Source: Rhynchosporium graminicola (taxonomy: Eukaryota > Ascomycota > Leotiomycetes > Helotiales > Ploettnerulaceae). Taken from it: 64,000 nt of DNA. Position 1 is the first letter of the stretch; every line of letters begins with the position of its first letter. Positions 45,595-58,500 of this stretch are shown here, piece by piece. The stretch is taken from contig FJUW01000001.1 in NCBI GenBank assembly GCA_900074885.1, positions 124,001-188,000 on the forward strand, read 5' to 3'. The position numbers and the translations under genes are program-made. Below the pieces are notes generated by a model that saw nothing but the letters and a program-made list of their open reading frames with translations, searched no databases and was not told the origin of the DNA.

Positions 45595-46220
45595 CTAGTA
45601 TCTGCGATACCACTTCCTTCTCCCATTCGTAGCATGAGTATTAGTATCCACACGCGCCGCCTTCGTCCTCCGTCTACTAACCAAGCACCCCAGAATCGCA
45701 CTAACAAAGAAGAAAACAGCCGCGAGAAACGTGAATGCCATAGTCGCCTTGAATTTATCACAAGCGCCACCCTCCGTAATACCCTTCCAGTTCCATACAG
45801 ACCCACACTTTTGGTCGTAGTGAGCAAGGAGAGCGAAGGCGACGATGAAGAGGATGGACGTGAAGAAGTCGGCCGGCCAGTGGAGGAAGGAGGATGCGAA
45901 GGGGAGCAGGAAGAGGAGGCTGAAGAGGATGCCGAGGGCGGCGACGACTTCGAGGTAGATGAAGCGTTTGCGGGCGTTCGCTGGGAGGGAGTTAGTATGT
46001 TTTGGTCCAAGAGTGAAAGACTGGTAATGGGGGTGAACGCCTACTTGATCCGCGACGGGTTTCGACCGTAGTATGGAGGTATTCGCCATTGAGACCAGCG
46101 ACGACGGCTGAGAAGGCCAGCTGTAGAGGTTTAGCATTTACGCTCATCTGTATGGAGCAAAGGCAGTGAGCTTACCTCGCCGATGCGCAAGCAGAGGGAG
46201 AGAAGGTCTGTCAAGATCAT
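45595..46220 (-). CDS. MARVEL-domain membrane protein (fungal)
   Basis: Exons 46220-46176, 46120-46045 and 45980-45595 give 168 aa; introns are 55 and 64 bp. Four hydrophobic segments match a MARVEL fold: helix 1 around LAFSAVVAGLNGEYL, helix 2 YLEVVAALGILFSLLFLLPF, helix 3 ADFFTSILFIVAFALLAHYD and helix 4 AFTFLAAVFFFVSAILGCLV. Cysteines in the last loop (CGSVWNWKGITEGGACDKFK) are typical of fungal members. The tail is basic (RRRTKAARV). Related fungal proteins such as Nce102 organise plasma-membrane domains. The specific role here is unknown. Confidence 0.82.
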
Positions 46221-48337
46221 TTTGGCGGTTGAGGGTAGGGTTGCTGGATTATGTCTTTTCTTCACAAGGTATTCGGCTTAAGTTTTGTCTTCAGACTTAT
46301 GTAGATGAGCAAACGAGGGGGAGACAGCGGTATTTGTAGCAAGGACGCTTCACTGTTTTCAAATGTTTGATAGCTGGCCAGCACTAACTGACGACAATAC
46401 CCAGCTTCGCACAAGCTGCCCAAGATGCAATGATGCAACGCCCATCTCTTACCGCCCTTGTGTGACGCGTCCCATCGTTTTCACTTCTTGAGACGATAGA
46501 AATTCAACCAGCGAACCCAACCCGGCTCGATAGCAAGCTTTTTGATGATGGCTCTCTGTCTTTGCCTTTTGGTTGGCCGTACAGAAAGCCACGAGGCCTC
46601 CTCTTCGCTACACGTCTCACGTCTCCATCTGCCAGTCCACACGACCCTGGGTGAATTAACCCGGGGTACCAGAATGAAGGTCATACCTTGGCCTTGGGAC
46701 TGTTGAATATAAGCCTCTTCCCTTGCTCTTGTGGCGCGCGCTCTGCTTTATGATGTGGCGCTGCTTCGTATGAAAAGTAATCCTGGTATATGCTATCCTA
46801 TTAAAGAGGGTTCGGAAAGTTTACTTTCGTCGTAAGTACCTATAGGAAAGCGCAGAATTGACAACGCAGCAAAACTAAGCTAAGCTACGAGTATTGAAAT
46901 TGCGACGACAGACATGGCACGAGGCTGGCAATATTTACGCACAGTAAATCTTTCTGCCAGCATATGTCGCAAGATGATTTCGTGACTTCAAAAAAGAACA
47001 CTTGTCTTTTTTCAGTGTATGTTGAAGTAAAAGTTTGACCACTTTGATAAGAATAATCAACCTCACAGAATTGAAGATGAACCTAACCAGCCTCGACGTA
47101 GGCACAAAGTGTGTAAAAAGGGAAGCAAACGCGAAAGAAGACCCGACATTACGAATTGTAGATAGAGTAATCATAAATGAGAGATGAAGCACCTGATGTC
47201 TATTAGCCTACTCAGCCACTTGGAAGGGCACAGACTGGATGAGAACGCAAATCATACTTCCTGAACTTGACGATGTTCTTCGAAGCTGACGATGCGTGAC
47301 GACAGCTCACCATGTTACGCGAATGGAAGGTTTGGACTGAGCAAACCCTTGCTTGGATGAGGCCTTGAAGTGAAAGTTTGTTGTACGAATCTCGCCTGCC
47401 AAGTCTAGTGGTGGCTTGACTGCTGCCGTGGCTGACGACGTGGGCTAATCCTCTGTTTGAGGAATGACGATCATGTCTGCGTTGATGGCCAAGATGTTTG
47501 GCGCGTGATCTGATCATCATACAAGTAATGATCACTTTGAGCTTGGAAGTATAATTGTCAATAGGTAATTCTATTGAGCACTGAAGTTGATTGATGGTGC
47601 TCAAGACATTTCAGTTGTCGAAGAACTTGGCATTTCAAGACCGAAATGGAACAGATGCTGCCAAGGTTCGGCATGTAATGCCGATTTGATCGCAAAGCTC
47701 AAGGACAGGATCTGAAAAGCGAAAAAAGAAAAAGCCACTTGCTTCACTCATAGTTGTGGTGCTGTGGTATGAACAATAGCACCTCGAAATTTGAACCCAC
47801 TTTTGAAAGGTGCTCATGTTGCCATATGAGTATCAGTTTGACTGAGGCTCACCACGTGACCCCTATTTTTCATCGACAGGTGCTATGACTCATCCAATGT
47901 TGGTACCATTACAATGAATCAAGCGGCTAACCTCAATAGAGAATGCATATTCGAAAAGCAAGACTGAAAGTTTTTGGCGTACCATTCCGTGTCTGGGAGC
48001 TCATGATACTGCCGTAAGGCCACCTCGAATCTGAACAATGAGGCCGAACTTCTGACCCCCAAAGCGATAACCCAGCCTACCACAGTTATACAGCATGTGT
48101 TGTCCTGAAGCTCAAGTAGTATGTCATTCGGTATGGTTAAACGTGGATACGACTGCCTGTTCCATTGATGAGCTGTCGTCTCGCAACTTCTATACAAGCA
48201 ACTTGGAAACAAGTACTGCCGGATACCCCACTGATTTAATGTATCAATTCGGCTTGAACTGAATTTCTTCTCTTCTTCTAAAACAGATCTCTGAATGCCA
48301 CCCCACAATCTCAGGCTTCGAGCCCCTTATTCTGTCT
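46221..48337. other. 2.1-kb gene-poor stretch
   Basis: No supportable gene. Open frames at 47212-47604 and 47919-48308 (minus) lack motifs or proper starts and look fortuitous. Confidence 0.45.
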
Positions 48338-49512
48338 TCAGACCTTCTCAGTCGAGTCTTGAACTTTCGAAGCTGCCTTCTCTAAGGCCACTTCACGATG
48401 ATATGGAGGAGCGATATGGTAAACAATCGTTTGCGCCATAGTTCCGGTGATAGGTCCAACCCACCATACCCATTGGTCTGAAGGTCGTCAGGATTGAACA
48501 GGTCTAGAAGATAGAACAGCTTACGCCTGAAATCATTCCTCGCAACAGCAAAAGCTAAACAACGAGCTGGGTTCATATTCGCACCAGGAAAGCCTTCAGC
48601 AATTCCAACGGTCGCAAATGCAGTCAAGCCAAGTACAAAGCCAACCAGAAGCGGTCCCATTTTTGGCCCAAAAACTTGACCACATCTTGGATCTAGACCG
48701 ACGCCGAACGCAAGAAAGCTGTATGAATCAGCTACTCATCCATTCAAGCCTGATGTACAGAATCTCACAGCATAATAAATGTCATTGTAGATTCGATCAG
48801 ATATGCTTGACTAACTTCAAGCACTTTCGTGTCCAGGAGACAGCCACCACCTTGAAGTCTGTTTGTTTGTAAGTTAAAGATAGTGCTTGTACGTTGCGAA
48901 GTTCATTACTCTATTGCAAGCCTGCCCCCAAAGCTTCCTCTAATTAAAGCACCGGCTGTAGCGGCACCAGCAGTTTGAGCAATGAGGTAGAGAATCCCGC
49001 GGGAGAAGCCAGTAAGCCCAGCCATCATAGTCGCAAACGTGATGACAGGATTGACATGGCCTCCAGAAGATGGTGCCATTGCAAAGATGAAGAGCGATAT
49101 CAAGAATATGTTTGTAACTCCGACGTATGCCGCAGGTTGGGTCGAATGGAAGTTGCCAATGACTATATCGATCATACCAGAAAGATAGCACAACGCCGTT
49201 TCTCCAACGAATTCGATGAACTAGAATCAAAACTGAGTCAATATTACTGGTAAGTAAGCCTACCGTAGAAGACCACTGCTGCTGGAATGAACTCACGGCT
49301 GACCTCCAAATACCAATATCATCCCAGCCATCGGTGATGTATTGATAAAAGACTTGTTCCCATTTCTTTGATTTAGCAAGCTTCCTTGTGTCTCTCCGTA
49401 GATCCGGGGCGAAAGAACCAGGGAATTGAGTTGCTTGTGACGGGATCAATCTTCCCTGAGACTTGGATATTAGGTCTTTCATCGTACATACATCTGAAGT
49501 CTGAGGATGCAT
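48338..49512 (-). CDS. Aquaporin/MIP-family channel with NPV in place of the first NPA
   Basis: Five exons 49512-49297, 49220-48910, 48858-48769, 48718-48525 and 48477-48338 give 316 aa with agreeing phases. The hydrophilic N-terminus (about 65 aa, KSKKWEQVFYQYITDGWDDI) precedes six helices. The first half-helix motif is SSGGHVNPVITFATMMAG, so the usual NPA is NPV. The second is PGANMNPARCLAFAVARND. The last helix region reads HQWVWWVGPITGTMAQTIVY and is assembled across intron 4. The tail is short and charged. This belongs to a divergent fungal MIP group; whether it passes water, glycerol or other solutes is open. ATG 49512 is the first in frame; an alternative Met lies 10 codons downstream. 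Confidence 0.9.
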
Positions 49513-49978
49513 GCGAGAGAGGAAACAAAAGCGAAAAAACAAATTAATCAACCATAAAGCAAGTTCGAATGAGCTTGCAAGCTTAAAAGATACATGAATT
49601 TCAGCAGAATCTTGTCTTACTAAAAATGCACAATCGTGAATAAGCAGAGTCAACGCTAGGATGAGTGAGCATTTATGTGGATGATATATTGATCAACTCA
49701 GAAAGGATCCCATCTTGTACAAATATATGAAGCTCAATACTTAGGAATCTATACTCGATAGGCTACCGGGTATACGGTATCACCTGGAACTGTTTTGTTG
49801 ATTTCAAAATATCCATTCTTGGCATAAGCGAGACAAAGATAGTCCGAAAGCGGATGACTAAGCGTCATGCTCTTTCAGCCAATCGTGGTGGAGCATTTGA
49901 AATGCATCATTCATCATATCTTCTCTCCAGAACTCTCAACTCCAGCACAATCAGCCATTGCGCCCCCTCATTGCGACA
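49513..49978. other. Divergent promoter region between aquaporin and complex I subunit
   Basis: 466 bp with no conserved frame; expected to carry both promoters. Confidence 0.4.
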
Positions 49979-50983
49979 ATGGCATCGAAACTCGCCCCTT
50001 TTATATTCCGCACTGTGGCCCGACCTGCTCGCGCAGCTTCACGAACGAAATGTCGCTCCTTCACGACCACCCCGAGAGCTGGAAGTGATGCCCTCCAAGT
50101 CGTACGTCTCTCAGCAGCCTTACTAAGCTCGCAGATACTAAGAGGTGGAATTCTAGCACCGAGATAGCCCAGTCAACAATGCCAGCATCCCCTTCAAGTT
50201 CACCGAACAGAATAACAAGCTCGTCGACGAGATTTTGAAGAGATACCCACCACAATACAAGAAGGCGGCTGTGATGCCACTTCTAGATCTCGGACAAAGG
50301 CAGCATGGATTCTGCAGTTTGAGTGTCATGAATGAAGTTGCGCGGATGCTAGAGATGCCACCCATGCGTGTGTATGAAGTTGCCACATTCTACACCATGT
50401 ACAATCGGGAGCCGGTCGGCAAATGGCACATTCAGGCTTGCACAACGGTAAGTAGAGACCAAGGGGCCCAACATAGTATGACGGAGCTGACTTATGTTTG
50501 CAGACACCCTGTCAGTTAGGAGGCTGTGGCAGTGATGTTATTGTCAAAACGATTTCCGAGCACTTAGGCATTAAGGCAGGTCAGACCACGAAAGATGGAC
50601 TCTTCACATTCGTCGAAGTCGAGTGCCTCGGCGCCTGTGTCAACGCACCCATGGTTCAAATCAATGACGACTTTTACGAGGATTTGACACCGGAAGGCAC
50701 AGTTGAGTTATTAAAAGCTCTTCAAGACAGTGCGAAATCGGTGGAGACGACGGCATCGAGCTCGACTGTTGAGGCTGGCAAGGGCGCACTGACTGGTGAT
50801 GACAAGAAGGTCAAGAGTGGAGCAGATGTTGGAAAGACATCCGGGAGGATATATAACAAGGATAGCGTAAAGATTCCATCGCCAGGCCCGATGAGTGGAC
50901 GGAAGACATGCGAGAACTTGGCGGGATTGACTAATCTCACGAGCGAGCCATGGTCAACAGAAGTCTTCCGTAAGGACTTGTAA
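49979..50983 (+). CDS. nuo-24: Mitochondrial NADH:ubiquinone oxidoreductase 24 kDa subunit (complex I)
   Basis: Exons 49979-50101, 50157-50447 and 50504-50983 give 297 aa. The Arg-rich, acid-free N-terminus ([20 protein letters not shown]) is a mitochondrial presequence. The thioredoxin-like ferredoxin fold follows: [40 protein letters not shown]. The four cysteines binding the N1a [2Fe-2S] cluster are in [13 protein letters not shown] (first and second) and [11 protein letters not shown] (third and fourth). It is the NDUFV2/NuoE homologue in the NADH-dehydrogenase module at the matrix tip of complex I. A fungal Ala/Ser/Lys-rich tail ends STEVFRKDL. All junctions are canonical. Confidence 0.96.
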
Positions 50984-51228
50984 AGAAGCGTCGATACCGC
51001 AATTGTATATATTCCAGCTGTATTTGTGCTTGTTTTGTGGGGTTTGTCTAATAATCATCTACCTTCCCTTGATTTTGAAAAATATCGTGAAGCCATTCGG
51101 TTAATTTGCTGCAGATTTCCTGGGAGCAAGGTCTCCATCGGTTACAATGCTTAATTATTCAACGTCACTGATACGAGGGATTTTACTTCTTTCTCGAGTT
51201 GTCCATTGCGCTCGTCAAGCACGATGAG

Positions 51229-53777
51229 ATGAGGCTTAGCGCCGAAAACAGGGGTCTTTCAGCTGAGCCCTCAACATCTGTGTTGTATATTTCTCAATTC
51301 TGTACTCGTATCAAGCCTCTGCTCGGCCCTATGGCTTCACACCTACCACTTTCTGTTCCGGATCCGATGCAAGATTTCATGCGAGACCAAAACATGAAAT
51401 CCGAGCTGGTGCACAGGAATCACGATCGGACAGACCCGCTTCACTTCAAGACCGGCGATCAGGTATTCAACGAGCCATTGCTTCGGTCGACTCTGTGTAA
51501 AGTTTGTCGGTCCATTCAGTTCCTGCCCACTTCTGAGTTATCGGACCTTGAAGTTTGGGCAGCCCGGAAGTGCTATCCTGATCAATCGGATTGGGCATTC
51601 AGTAGAGTACTATTCTACTTTCATCAGCCGAGCCTGGAAGCACTCTATAGCTCATCGAGGCGTGGTTGTCATTTCTGTATACTTATTTGGGAAACCGCAT
51701 TCGCAAATCAAGTCACTTCGTCTCTAGAAATGTCAGCCCAAGATCCAATCATTCTCGATCATTCCCTCGGTATGGAGGAAGATACGTGGTACCCAGACTG
51801 GATTCCTGGCAATGGGAGCTACATGGCAATCCACCATGCCGGCAAAGGTTATGGCTGGGCTCAATTAAGATTCTTGCAGCTTTCAAGTCTGTACTCAGAC
51901 CATCGAAATATGACACAACTGATGACTTGCGAGCAGACTCCATGACGCGTGCACTCCAAGATAATGCTAATCCATCTTCCTCACTTCTCCAGAATGTACG
52001 GCTTGCGAAGATGTGGCTAGCCACATGTTGGGTGAACCATCCGAAATGTCCGCAGGTCAGAATTCCGCCAATGCCAACGCGACTGGTCGACGTTGGTCCA
52101 TCTGATGGATCGCGAAGTCCTCTCGTTTGTACGCCGTCTATTCGATCCAGGTATCTAACACTAAGCCATTGCTGGGGACCCTACCAAATAGCGACGACGA
52201 CGAAGTCCAACTTCGAAGAGCGGTGCAAAGCCATTCCGATGGACAACTTATCAAAGACTTTTCAAGATGCAATCCATGTCACGAGACAATTTGGAATGAG
52301 ATATATTTGGATTGATTCGCTGTGTATCATACAGGATTCCTCAGAGGACTGGGCGAGAGGCGCGTCCCACTTTCCTGTTCAAAAAGATACACTGATTGAA
52401 GTTCTTTGCTAATTGAAGCTCTCTGCCTTAGAATCCGCAAAGATGTGTGCCGTATATAAGAATGCACTTTTCACGATTGCCGCATCTTTTGCATCCAATG
52501 GTAAAGGTGGTCTATTCACATGCGAGAGTCCTCTCCTTCATACCCCTTGTTTGTTACCACAGTATGGCTTCTCATCCGAAGGAGGCAATTCTTTTCACAT
52601 TCATCTCGCACGTGATCCCGAACCAGAGGATGTCGGATTTCACAAGAACAATCTCAAAGGGCCACTGTACGAACGAGCGTGGGTCTTGCAAGAGGAAAAG
52701 CTCTCCCACGCCACATTGGCGTTCACCGAAACCGGAATGACATGGGAATGCTCCTACAGTATGGTGAACTCTCAAGATCCAGAAGGCATGGATGATGATA
52801 TGCGATTAGATTATCTGAAATATGCGACCAAACTAGGCGAGCGGTATTCACGTATGCCATCTCTTATTCGTAAAGAAAAGGAGGTTTTCAAAGCGCAGTA
52901 TCCTCAGTATGATTTCACACCTAAGCGAACGAGTATTTACCAGGAATGGAGCGAGGCTGTAGAGCTTTATGTGTTGAGGAAGATCACTTTTCCAGGTGAC
53001 AGACTTCCAGCGCTAAGTGGTCTGGCCGAAGCGACAAAGGACGTTCTATCTGACCGCTTTTCGCAGGAGAAGTACGTCGGTGGAATCTGGCTGTATGATC
53101 TTCCAAGACAGCTCGTGTGGACGACATCAATGAAGCATTTCCATTCAAGTAAGCACATGGAGTTGTACCAGAAACGGATTGCCGAAAGCCCATCTCGGAA
53201 ACGCAGAATCCGTCCTCCGGAACTGTACACAGCCCCTACATGGAGCTGGGCCAGCATGTACGAGACGCCTGTGTCGTGGGGAATGATGAATTGGAATGAA
53301 TGGGGTGGGGATTGGATTAAGTTAACTCTAAAGAATACGCATTGGAATCCTAGCTCGTCCAATCCCTACGGGAACCTCTCGAGCGCCTCTCTGTGCGTTC
53401 AGGGCATGTTACTTTCTGTCTTTGTTAGTGGGAAAGACGATCCGTATCTCTACGACATCAAGCCTGAACATCTTGCCGAGACTGCCAATTCAGGAGAACC
53501 GGTCCAGGTGGTGAGAATTGGGAGACTTGTTCTTGATGAGGACAAGAGCTTCGAGGGATTGAGGGACGACCAAATGGGTGCGGCGATCATAGATCTTGTA
53601 CCAGTTGTTTCAATTGACAGAGGGCAAAATCTCGGTGGTTGGAAATGGTATATTACGTGTTTGGCTGTGGTGAAGACTGGACTTGCAGATGAGGAGTTCA
53701 AGAGGGTCGGTCTAGGTTTGGTGAACGATCTGGATTACTTCCATAATGTTGATCGGAGGGAGATCATTCTTGTGTGA
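51229..53777 (+). CDS. HET-domain (heterokaryon incompatibility-type) protein, with a frame break and a GC-AG intron
   Basis: The N-terminal part (start ATG 51229 or 51331) has LCKVCRSIQF and GCHFCILIW, the paired Cys motifs that precede many HET domains. The frame changes between about 51870 and 51945 without a plausible intron. The HET domain proper runs from about 52140: SRYLTLSHCWGPYQI, FQDAIHVTRQFGMRYIWIDS, LCIIQDSSEDWAR, then ESAKMCAVYKNALFTIAASF. The joint lies over an intron 52360-52431 (72 bp, branch GCTAAT) with a GC instead of GT donor. The C-terminal half (YERAWVLQEEKLSHATLAF, YTAPTWSWAS) is intact to 53777. HET proteins trigger cell death on non-self fusion. The frame break means this allele may be inactive unless it is a sequence error. 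Confidence 0.75.
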
Positions 53778-55500
53778 TGATTCGTTTCTGCTATATGAAT
53801 AAGATCAAGAGCTGTGATCAGTGGTCTAGTTGTTGCCGGATCTCAATTTTCTCATGCCAGGTGAAGGTTATGATCTATCAGCCAATTAACGTGGCTGAGT
53901 ACACTATCTAACACGCTATTTAATTGTTTGATAGAGTGTTCGATAGGTGAATCTAGGCTAGCCTAGTAAGAAACCTTTTTTCAAATTATCTTTCAAGACG
54001 TGGTTTCGTTATTACAAAAGTGCTACAACTGTCCTACACTTCTACTTCTACACGATTTCACCAAGTCAATTTGTCAAGCGAGCAAAAGCGGCGTGCGTGC
54101 ATCTTCGGGTGTGGTATGTGTGTGTACTTGTGGCCTCTATGATGAAATAATCGTACCCTGGGAGGATCGACGACTTCACCATCAAGCGGAGCAACATTCG
54201 TTTCTCTTGAGTTGCTTCAGCCGGCAAACTATCCTCCTCACCGGTTACTGTGGAAGCAGGCCGTGACCCTGTTGACGCGATAGGTACCTACCCTAGAAAC
54301 CCTCAAAACATCTCTTCAAATTCACGATGTCAATGCCCAAAAATGAACGAATTCGATGGCTGGACCAGGTACAAGATATGAAATATTGCTCTCTCCCGAA
54401 ACCCACCACAGAAGCCAGCCAATGAATTTCCGTATGAGTGTTGTCAGAGATGTCTGCGCTGTCAAATCCGACGAACAACAATATTGTCAAGAGCCAGACT
54501 TCGCAAGGCTTTTACAACACGTCCTCCACAGTAAATCCAGCGCCTAGGAAAAGGTAAAGCATGGATCTTCAGCCCTCGCCATCCTGTGAATAATAGCAGA
54601 GTTGCCACGTAACTAAGCCCGATCCGTGGTCTTCGTGCTCAACGCAAGACCAAGGGATTCATTGCGGTTTGGGTAGTCTGTATACAGTAGTGCTCCAGTC
54701 TTCAGTATTCTCCATCGAGCAGCTACTTATACACATATATATAACACCGATCTGACGCGTAGCATTACAATCTTGTACTTCGCAAATTGAGCATTACTTT
54801 CTTGACACACGTTGCTGTGAACTTATATGCTAAACGAATCTCTCTCATCGCCAGTAAACAATACTCCTTTTCCATCAAGCTTCAGATCAAGAAGACTGGT
54901 AACATGCAAGTTCATCAATAACAGCCATCACCAACTCACAGCCGGCTTCCTTACTCCATCAAATCACATCTCCGAGAAGAGCACAATGGTTCTAATATTT
55001 CTGTATTGGAATTAAAGGATGCTGATATCTATGCCCTCTTTCCATACCCTGTGTATATCCTATTATATCATATACCAACCAACACTTGGTCTCTTTTCCG
55101 TGGCACAGCCTATCTATAGTACAAGAAGTGGAGTCTGGCGCTCATGTCCCTTGCTTTCATTCTCGGTTTTGTACGCTCCCTTGTAGATCAACAATATTCA
55201 CATCCCGCTATTGGTTCTATACGCTGGGGTAAGTAGACAAATTTGTATAGCGCAGATGCGAGACAGTAGCAGTAAAATAAAGATAATCCTAGTACCTAGA
55301 AAAAATGAGAAGGCTGGAAGTATATCTGAATAAATCCCAAAAATCCAACGCCGACGCTAATAATATTAATCCAAAAGACAAGAAGTACAATCGTGTGCTG
55401 ATTGATGTGTTTCGATAAATGCGTCCGTGTTTTAGTCGTGTCATGTCGTATCGTATCGCATCCAATCTTACAACTCCCTTTCAGATCCAAGTTCCGAGCC
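53778..55500. other. Convergent intergenic region, 1.7 kb
   Basis: Between the HET gene and the tail of the large orphan gene. No recognisable frame or bounded element. Confidence 0.4.
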
Positions 55501-58500
55501 TTACCCTTCGACCTCGTCATCAACATGAATCCTAAACCCTGCCCTTTGCACGCCCAGCCCCATTCCGATAATCCCACCCATCCCAGAATCAAGATCAGAT
55601 AACCCCTCTGGCTGGCGGCTCGGATATTCAGAAGGCACACTACTAATATCGCTCGCTCCGTCCTCGATATCGAAATCCTGCATTTCGATCTCCGATCTCA
55701 GCGCCGAAGGCAAGGGTTTTGGTACAGGAAGAGGTCGTGGACTGCAAGGAACCGGATCAATATCAACATCGAAATCCAAATCATCCTGCACACCCTGCCA
55801 TTCCTCATCAACCTGACCCTCCTCGAAATCACTCAACGCATTCGCTTCTCCATCCTCCTCTTCATTAGCATACACCTCGTCAGTCGTACTCCCACTATTG
55901 TCATCGTCCCCGCCGACGAAATCCTCGTCCAGGTCTTCATCTTCGTAAATACCAATGCTACTTCTCGTAGAACTTCTCGTCCTCGCGCGCTCGATGTACG
56001 GTGCATTACTATGCGGCGTAGCGTAAGCGAAGGGAGTCATGCCTTCTTCGCGCTTGTCATCGAAGACTGCATAAGGCGACGGTGGACCGGTAGAATACCG
56101 TGGTGTATCCCGTGGCCGAGAAGGAGAGCGAGAGATACGGCGGCGTTTGAGGGCATTCAGATTGAGGTTGAGTGGAGGAGGGTTTGTGGTGTAAGCTGAG
56201 GCTGACGGGGCTCGTGAAGGCGAAGATTGGGTTTCGTACTCGAAGGAGGCAATGCGTCGTTTACCTGCATTAATGTTGGCCGCAGTGGGTTGAGAGCCTT
56301 TGGTGGGAACTATGTTTGGGAGTGGCATTGAGGTCGTGCGTGAATGGATTGGTCGGAAGGGATTCCTTTCTTTCAGTGGAGATAGTGGCGCCACTTGAGG
56401 AGGCGCGATAGATGTAGGTGTAGTTGAGGCATTTGGAGAGGCTGGCGCAGATGAGAAATGGTCAGATGGCGAGGCTGGATCGCAGGCTACATCTTGGTAT
56501 TCGAGAGGATGGGATCGAATACTGAGTGAGGAGATCTGAGATGCAAATGAGGAGTGTATGCTTTCGTGCGTTGGATCGAGCCTTTCGTCGAACTCCCAAC
56601 AGGGTTCATGAGCGTCTGCTTCGGGGGTATGGTCGAAACTCTTCTGTTCAGGATAGACTCTCGGTAGTTGACGGAGCTTTTTCCATGTCCAGTCCGCATT
56701 ATTACGTCCGAGCTGCTGAATATAGCTGTCTCGTTGAGTAACATAGAGCCGACGAACTCCAGAATGTCGCATCGCAACACTGGCAGAAAGAAACGGAACG
56801 GTCCAAAGAGCTGGAGTAACCATTTCAGAAGGGTTCAGGTATCGTAGACACGAATCCTTGTGAATCTTCCGCAGCGGAATCCATGGCGCCGATAACCCGA
56901 GATAGTTCTTAAGGGAACGTGGCACTTTACCGAAATTCTCCTCATCGTGCTGAGTGTATTGATCCTGGGTCAAGACATCCGGTAGATCTCCGAAAGTTTT
57001 CCACATTGCAGCCTGCACATCTCGAGCATCAGGCCCAAGAATACGAATCAACTTAACTAGTCCCCTGCTCCTGAGTCGTTCATCCACCCTACTTCCAAGT
57101 CCACAAGCCCTGGCCATCAACCATTCCGAATCTTGATCAGCAAGGTCTGTTGCTGACCTCTCCCAAGCGGAAGCCTGATGGTGAGCAGTAAGAGATGCCT
57201 GTGCAATAGCCATGGAGTTGTTCTGAGTCCGCGTCCACTCGTCGGTTTGTGTGCTGTTCGGCCGTGACCGTTGACTCATAGTGTGTTGTCCAGACCAGAT
57301 TCCCATAAGCCGGGAGCCGAACGGCAAAAAGACTACCTCGACTTCCCAAGGCCGAGAATGAGAAGGCATTGCGGCCGCCTGAAGCTCAGCAACTTGAGCC
57401 TCCAGAGCTTCGACGCGAGAAGAGTCCAATCGATCCATGGCTGATGCTGTCATAGCTGAAGAATTTAGGGATGCCCTTGAGTCAAAAGAGGTGTTGACAT
57501 GCTGCCGACTACCGACGCTACTAGCATCATTGATCGCAGCTTGGCCTTTTTCAACATCACGAAGTCTTTCCTCAAGTTCACAAACCCGAGTGTCTAAGCA
57601 GTCGTCCGCATCTTTGAGATCATCAATGATTGGATGAGAAAATGAGTTGTTCTCCAAAAGGTCCAAGCGGTGCTCATGGTTCTGTATCTTTGTAGGATAT
57701 TCAGACAAATTATTTACCAGGTTTCTAAGCCGAGGGATCAGGGATGATTCGTTGGAACATTCGACTTGTGTGAGCGATATGGGCCCAGGGTTGGATTCGG
57801 ACTGTTTGATTCGTAGTTGAGACTGGTCAGATTTGGCGACAGGCTTGGTAGATGCTTGAGTGAACTTCTCAAGAGCATCCTGAACATAACGTATATCTCT
57901 ACCCAAAACTGCATCAGTAACTGGATCTTGAGAAGTTCTGGCGCTTGGCGTTGCAACTTCAGTTATGCTTTGCAAAAATGCGTTTCCATTGGCATCTTCG
58001 TAGACCTGCATTCTCCTGGTATCGACAGACTGTCGTCCAGTCATGACATTTCCAGATGTAATTGTAGGCAGCGGGTTGATAGGCCGTAGTTCTAGTCTAG
58101 ACGGGCGGATAGAAGCACCTTGGCTGCCAGATGTCACGGATCCATTATCAGATGGGAGAAGGCACTGGGATGGAATGGCAGGAAGACTAGTGGCAGATCC
58201 GGCATGTATGTAGTTTCCCCATTGAAGGGTGTCCGGGATGGAGTCTCGACGGCTCACTTCAGAACCAGGATCCCGCATAGGAACGTCTTGCCTAGTAGGA
58301 GCATTCTGGACAATTGTAGCAGTTGACGCCGCTATGGTAATATCGGCAGGGACTTGTCCGGGTTGAGTTTGTGGACCATCATCATGGAAGCAAGCATGAT
58401 GCGCACACATGCAGAAACCCGATCTGGCTTGAGACCTTGGTGTCCCGGCTCCCAACGTCGACCTAGGCGTCGCCAGAGCCTTGTCCCAGAACCGACGACA

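Noticed and set aside
45481..46071. 196-codon + strand frame
   Set aside because: Antisense of the MARVEL gene, low-complexity Glu/Gly-rich product.
47919..48308. 129-codon minus frame just downstream of the aquaporin
   Set aside because: No conserved features; probably aquaporin 3' UTR/intergenic.
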